A stretch of DNA of 36,329 nucleotides, from positions 1 to 36,329 of the forward strand of contig JAHJDU010000072.1 in NCBI GenBank assembly GCA_018812385.1, in the 5' to 3' direction. This DNA comes from Pseudomonadota bacterium (GTDB lineage: Bacteria; Desulfobacterota; Desulfobacteria; Desulfobacterales; Desulfobacteraceae). A program made the translations under genes and the position numbers. Shown piece after piece: positions 34,002 through 36,329 of this stretch (positions are counted from its first letter, which is position 1; every line of letters starts with the position of its first letter). The notes under the pieces are model-generated. The model did not search any database. It was not told the origin of the DNA and worked only from the letters and a program-made list of their open reading frames with translations.

Positions 34002-34924
34002 TTTTCCTCGTAATAGCTTATCTGGGGATCCAGATATACATACAGGATATCAATAAGAAGATTTATTCCTACAAAGATGAAGGAAAATACAAAGACTATG
34101 CCCTGCACAAGGGGATAATCCCTGCCGAAAATTGCCTGTATCACAAGCCTTCCAAGTCCGGGCCATGCAAACACCGTCTCAATGATAACAGTGCCTCCAA
34201 TTAAAAAGCCAAACTGCATGCCCGCAACGGTAACCAGGGGAATGAGAGCATTTTTTAATGCATGTTTATAGATGACGACCTGCTCCTTAAGCCCCTTTGC
34301 CCTGGCCGTACGGATATAATCCAGACTCAGGACCTCCAGCATAACCGATCTTGTGAGCCTGGCAAACATGGCCATGAGGCTGAGTCCCAGTGATACTGCA
34401 GGCATGATGAGATGGGCAAATGTTCCCCTGCCCGATGTGGGCAGCCAGCCAAGATGGATGGAAAAAAAAAGCATCATCATGATTCCCAGCCAGAAATGGG
34501 GCATGGAAATCCCCAGTAAGGCGCCGAACATACTTCCCATATCAATCATGGAACCTCTTTTGACTGCCGAAATAATTCCCAGGGGAATAGCAAGAACCAG
34601 TGCAAATATCATAGCAGAAACGGCAAGCTCAAGACTTGCAGGAAGTCTTTCAATGATCAGTTCCATGACGGGTACATGGTAATATAAAGATTCACCAAAA
34701 TCGCCCTGGACAGCTTTTATGGCAAATCTTGCGTACTGGACATACAAAGGATCATTAAACCCAAGCTGCTCTCTGAGTTCCTCAATTTCCTGATCGCTTG
34801 CATCCCCGGGCAGCATCAGCATTACAGGGTCTCCGGAAAGATGGATAAAGAAAAAACTTATCATTGAGATGCCCACAATTACGTAAGCCGTGTGCCATAG
34901 TCGTTTTAATATATACCTTAGCAT
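33998..34924 (-). CDS. DppB-type ABC transporter permease, importer 3
   Basis: The 308 residues open with MLRYILKRLWHTAYVIVGISMI and HLSGDPVMLMLPGDA. The loop AVQGDFGESLYYHVPVMELI precedes the core. The EAA loop is RTARAKGLKEQVVIYKHALKN (about 217-237), then TVIIETVFAWPGLGRLVIQAI and the C-terminal ILYVYLDPQISY. It is the channel subunit paired with the DppC-type permease, with a 4 nt overlap. An 85 nt gap holding a hairpin separates it from the binding-protein gene upstream. Confidence 0.94.
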   Translation of the reverse strand: MLRYILKRLWHTAYVIVGISMISFFFIHLSGDPVMLMLPGDASDQEIEELREQLGFNDPLYVQYARFAIKAVQGDFGESLYYHVPVMELIIERLPASLELAVSAMIFALVLAIPLGIISAVKRGSMIDMGSMFGALLGISMPHFWLGIMMMLFFSIHLGWLPTSGRGTFAHLIMPAVSLGLSLMAMFARLTRSVMLEVLSLDYIRTARAKGLKEQVVIYKHALKNALIPLVTVAGMQFGFLIGGTVIIETVFAWPGLGRLVIQAIFGRDYPLVQGIVFVFSFIFVGINLLIDILYVYLDPQISYYEEK

Positions 34925-34961
34925 AATTTTATAAGTAAGCTGTTTTTATTTAAATTTATCA

Positions 34962-34995
34962 GGGAAAGTCCTTTAAAAATATAAAGGACCTTCCC
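34962..34995 (-). terminator. Intercistronic hairpin between binding-protein and permease genes of importer 3
   Basis: A 14 bp stem with a single mismatch (GGGAAAGTCCTTTA pairing with TAAAGGACCTTCCC) encloses a 6-base A/T loop. It lies just after the stop of the binding-protein gene. No strong U-tract follows on the minus strand, so partial termination or mRNA 3'-end protection is more likely than full termination. That would give more receptor than permease, as is common in binding-protein operons. Confidence 0.6.
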
Positions 34996-35009
34996 CATTA
35001 AGATTTTAT

Positions 35010-36329
35010 CTAATTTTTGGGTTTTGCCCAATACATATTAAGAAAACCGTCCCTGTCCCCTTTATAGGAGACCTTGTTTGAGACACCGAATACTTCAGGA
35101 ATTACATAAAGATATGCCCAGGGGCAATCTTCATAGAGCAGGTGATCAAGTTTATTGTAAACCTTGGCCCTGTCGGTGCGATCAAGTATGGTTCTTCCAA
35201 GATCCAGAAGCATGTCAGCACTCTTGTTCTTATAGTAATAGTCCCGGCTTTCTGAATGAAATAAAGAGTACATATAACGATCCGGCTCTGGAGCATCATC
35301 CCACCAATACATATACATCTGATGTTGTTTGCCTTTATACCGTTCCCACATAACTGCTCTTTCAAAAGGTTCAAGCGTTACCTTTATTCCTGCCTTGGCA
35401 AGGTTTGCCGCAATGGCTTCAGCCTGTTCCTGGATCTGGGACATATAGGTTGGATAAGCAAGACGGACTTCAATTCCATTGGGGTGCCCTGCTTCCGTAA
35501 GAAGGGCCTTGGCTTTTTCAGGATCAAAAGAATAAGGTTTCAGATCAGGTGCACTGCCGAATGTCCTGGGGCTGATAGCGCCGTTACAGATAATCGCCTT
35601 TCCATCAAAAAGAGCCTTGTTGATAAGTTCACGGTCAATGGCATGGTTTACTGCCTGCCGTACCCTGACATCATCAAAGGGAGGAGAGTAGGTATTCAGA
35701 CCAATATAGGGCATTACACCCATTTGAGAGGTGAGATAGGCTTTGCCGGATTCTTCAATACTTTTTCTTTTGTGAACCGGAATTCCGCTCACCACATCAG
35801 CTTCTTCCGTGAGAAGTGCCGCAACCCTGGCAGAAGCTTCAGGAACAGTTTTAAAAATAACTTTTTCATAATAGGGTTTGGATGCATAATACCCTTCAAA
35901 GCGCTCAAGGATTACGGAATCACCCCGGATCCATTTTTCGAGTTTGTAAGGACCGCAGCCAATGGGATCAGTATTGAATTTTGTATCTCCGACTTCTTTG
36001 ATGTAATCAGGCGGAACAATGGGCAGATAGATGGCCAGCATATAAAGGCCGGGTGCAAAGGAATTTGTTGTCTTGATTTCAAATGTTAAGTCATCAATGA
36101 CCACTATTTCACTAAAGGCTGAAAGTTTTCCCTTGTGCGGAGACTTGATTTCAGGGCTTTTAATTCTGTCAAATGAAAATTTCACAGCCTGAGCATTCAC
36201 AGGTTCGCCATTATGGAATTTAATTCCCTTGCCCAGGGTAATTCTCCAGGCCAGGTCGCTGATCTGCTCCCATTTTTCTGCAAGAGCAGGTTTAACAGAT
36301 GCATCTTCCTGGGGGTGGAACAGCGTGTC
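35010..36329 (-). CDS. Peptide-type ABC transporter substrate-binding protein, importer 3 (N-terminus outside window)
   Basis: The frame is open to the right window edge (440 codons visible), so the ATG at 36200 is internal and the signal peptide is not seen. Visible hallmarks of family-5 binding proteins are TLFHPQEDASVKPALAEKW, the core GIKFHNGEPVNAQAVKFSFD, DPIGCGPYKLEKWIRGDSVI, VRQAVNHAIDRELINKALFD and a C-terminal region with MYWWDDAPEPDRYMYSLFHS and CPWAYLYVIPEVFGVSN. The Trp/Asp-rich late segment resembles dipeptide and opine receptors, but the ligand cannot be named. It is the first visible gene of the minus-strand run; the operon promoter lies beyond the window. Confidence 0.92.
   Translation of the reverse strand, partial: DTLFHPQEDASVKPALAEKWEQISDLAWRITLGKGIKFHNGEPVNAQAVKFSFDRIKSPEIKSPHKGKLSAFSEIVVIDDLTFEIKTTNSFAPGLYMLAIYLPIVPPDYIKEVGDTKFNTDPIGCGPYKLEKWIRGDSVILERFEGYYASKPYYEKVIFKTVPEASARVAALLTEEADVVSGIPVHKRKSIEESGKAYLTSQMGVMPYIGLNTYSPPFDDVRVRQAVNHAIDRELINKALFDGKAIICNGAISPRTFGSAPDLKPYSFDPEKAKALLTEAGHPNGIEVRLAYPTYMSQIQEQAEAIAANLAKAGIKVTLEPFERAVMWERYKGKQHQMYMYWWDDAPEPDRYMYSLFHSESRDYYYKNKSADMLLDLGRTILDRTDRAKVYNKLDHLLYEDCPWAYLYVIPEVFGVSNKVSYKGDRDGFLNMYWAKPKN

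Noticed and set aside
35322-36089. 255-codon plus-strand frame at the right edge
   Set aside because: It is antisense to a clear family-5 binding protein; its Phe/Cys/Ile-rich composition is typical of a shadow frame.

Overview
The window looks like part of an anaerobic, probably marine or sediment Desulfobacterota genome (Desulfobacteraceae-like). This placement is an inference from gene content: a tungsten-type aldehyde:ferredoxin oxidoreductase, a non-pyrrolysine MttB-family methyltransferase, a sigma-54 activator with a matching -24/-12 promoter, and many amino-acid and peptide ABC importers. No rRNA, tRNA, CRISPR array or insertion sequence was seen.

Left edge (1-3994) is a worn accessory patch. 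It holds the C-terminal end of a winged-helix regulator-like protein, a decayed HigB-type toxin beside an intact HigA antitoxin, an aldehyde:ferredoxin oxidoreductase, two tandem small paralogous proteins of unknown function, and a 2-hydroxyacid dehydrogenase with an in-frame internal deletion.

Module 1 (3994-17403) appears to serve gamma-glutamyl and peptide compounds. A sigma-54 enhancer-binding protein with a degenerate receiver lies downstream of a gamma-glutamyltransferase-family gene on the minus strand. A second gamma-glutamyltransferase paralog starts divergently and heads a plus-strand operon: substrate-binding protein, two permeases, two ATPases (a complete Dpp/Opp importer), a KamA-type radical SAM aminomutase and an M20 carboxypeptidase-like metallohydrolase. 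The intergenic region between the two transferases carries a near-consensus sigma-54 promoter and two matching GGGAAY-N5-RTTCCC palindromes. The natural reading is import of a gamma-glutamyl compound or peptide, cytoplasmic cleavage, and rearrangement of the released amino acid.

Module 2 (17767-36329) is a run of 15 minus-strand genes that meets module 1 tail to tail at a strong hairpin (17609-17646). From the right, in transcription order: an importer (binding protein cut by the window edge, then DppB- and DppC-type permeases); a saccharopine-dehydrogenase-like enzyme; a cytoplasmic regulator fusing an XRE helix-turn-helix to a TRAP (DctP) solute-binding domain; a second saccharopine-dehydrogenase-like enzyme; an MmgE/PrpD protein; a third saccharopine-dehydrogenase-like enzyme; an MttB-family methyltransferase; a FAD-dependent DAO-type oxidoreductase; and a second complete Dpp/Opp importer whose binding protein has a Tat signal. 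My best hypothesis is catabolism of imported secondary or quaternary amino-acid derivatives (opine-like N-carboxyalkyl amino acids, iminodisuccinate-like compounds, betaines), with the HTH-DctP fusion as the ligand sensor.
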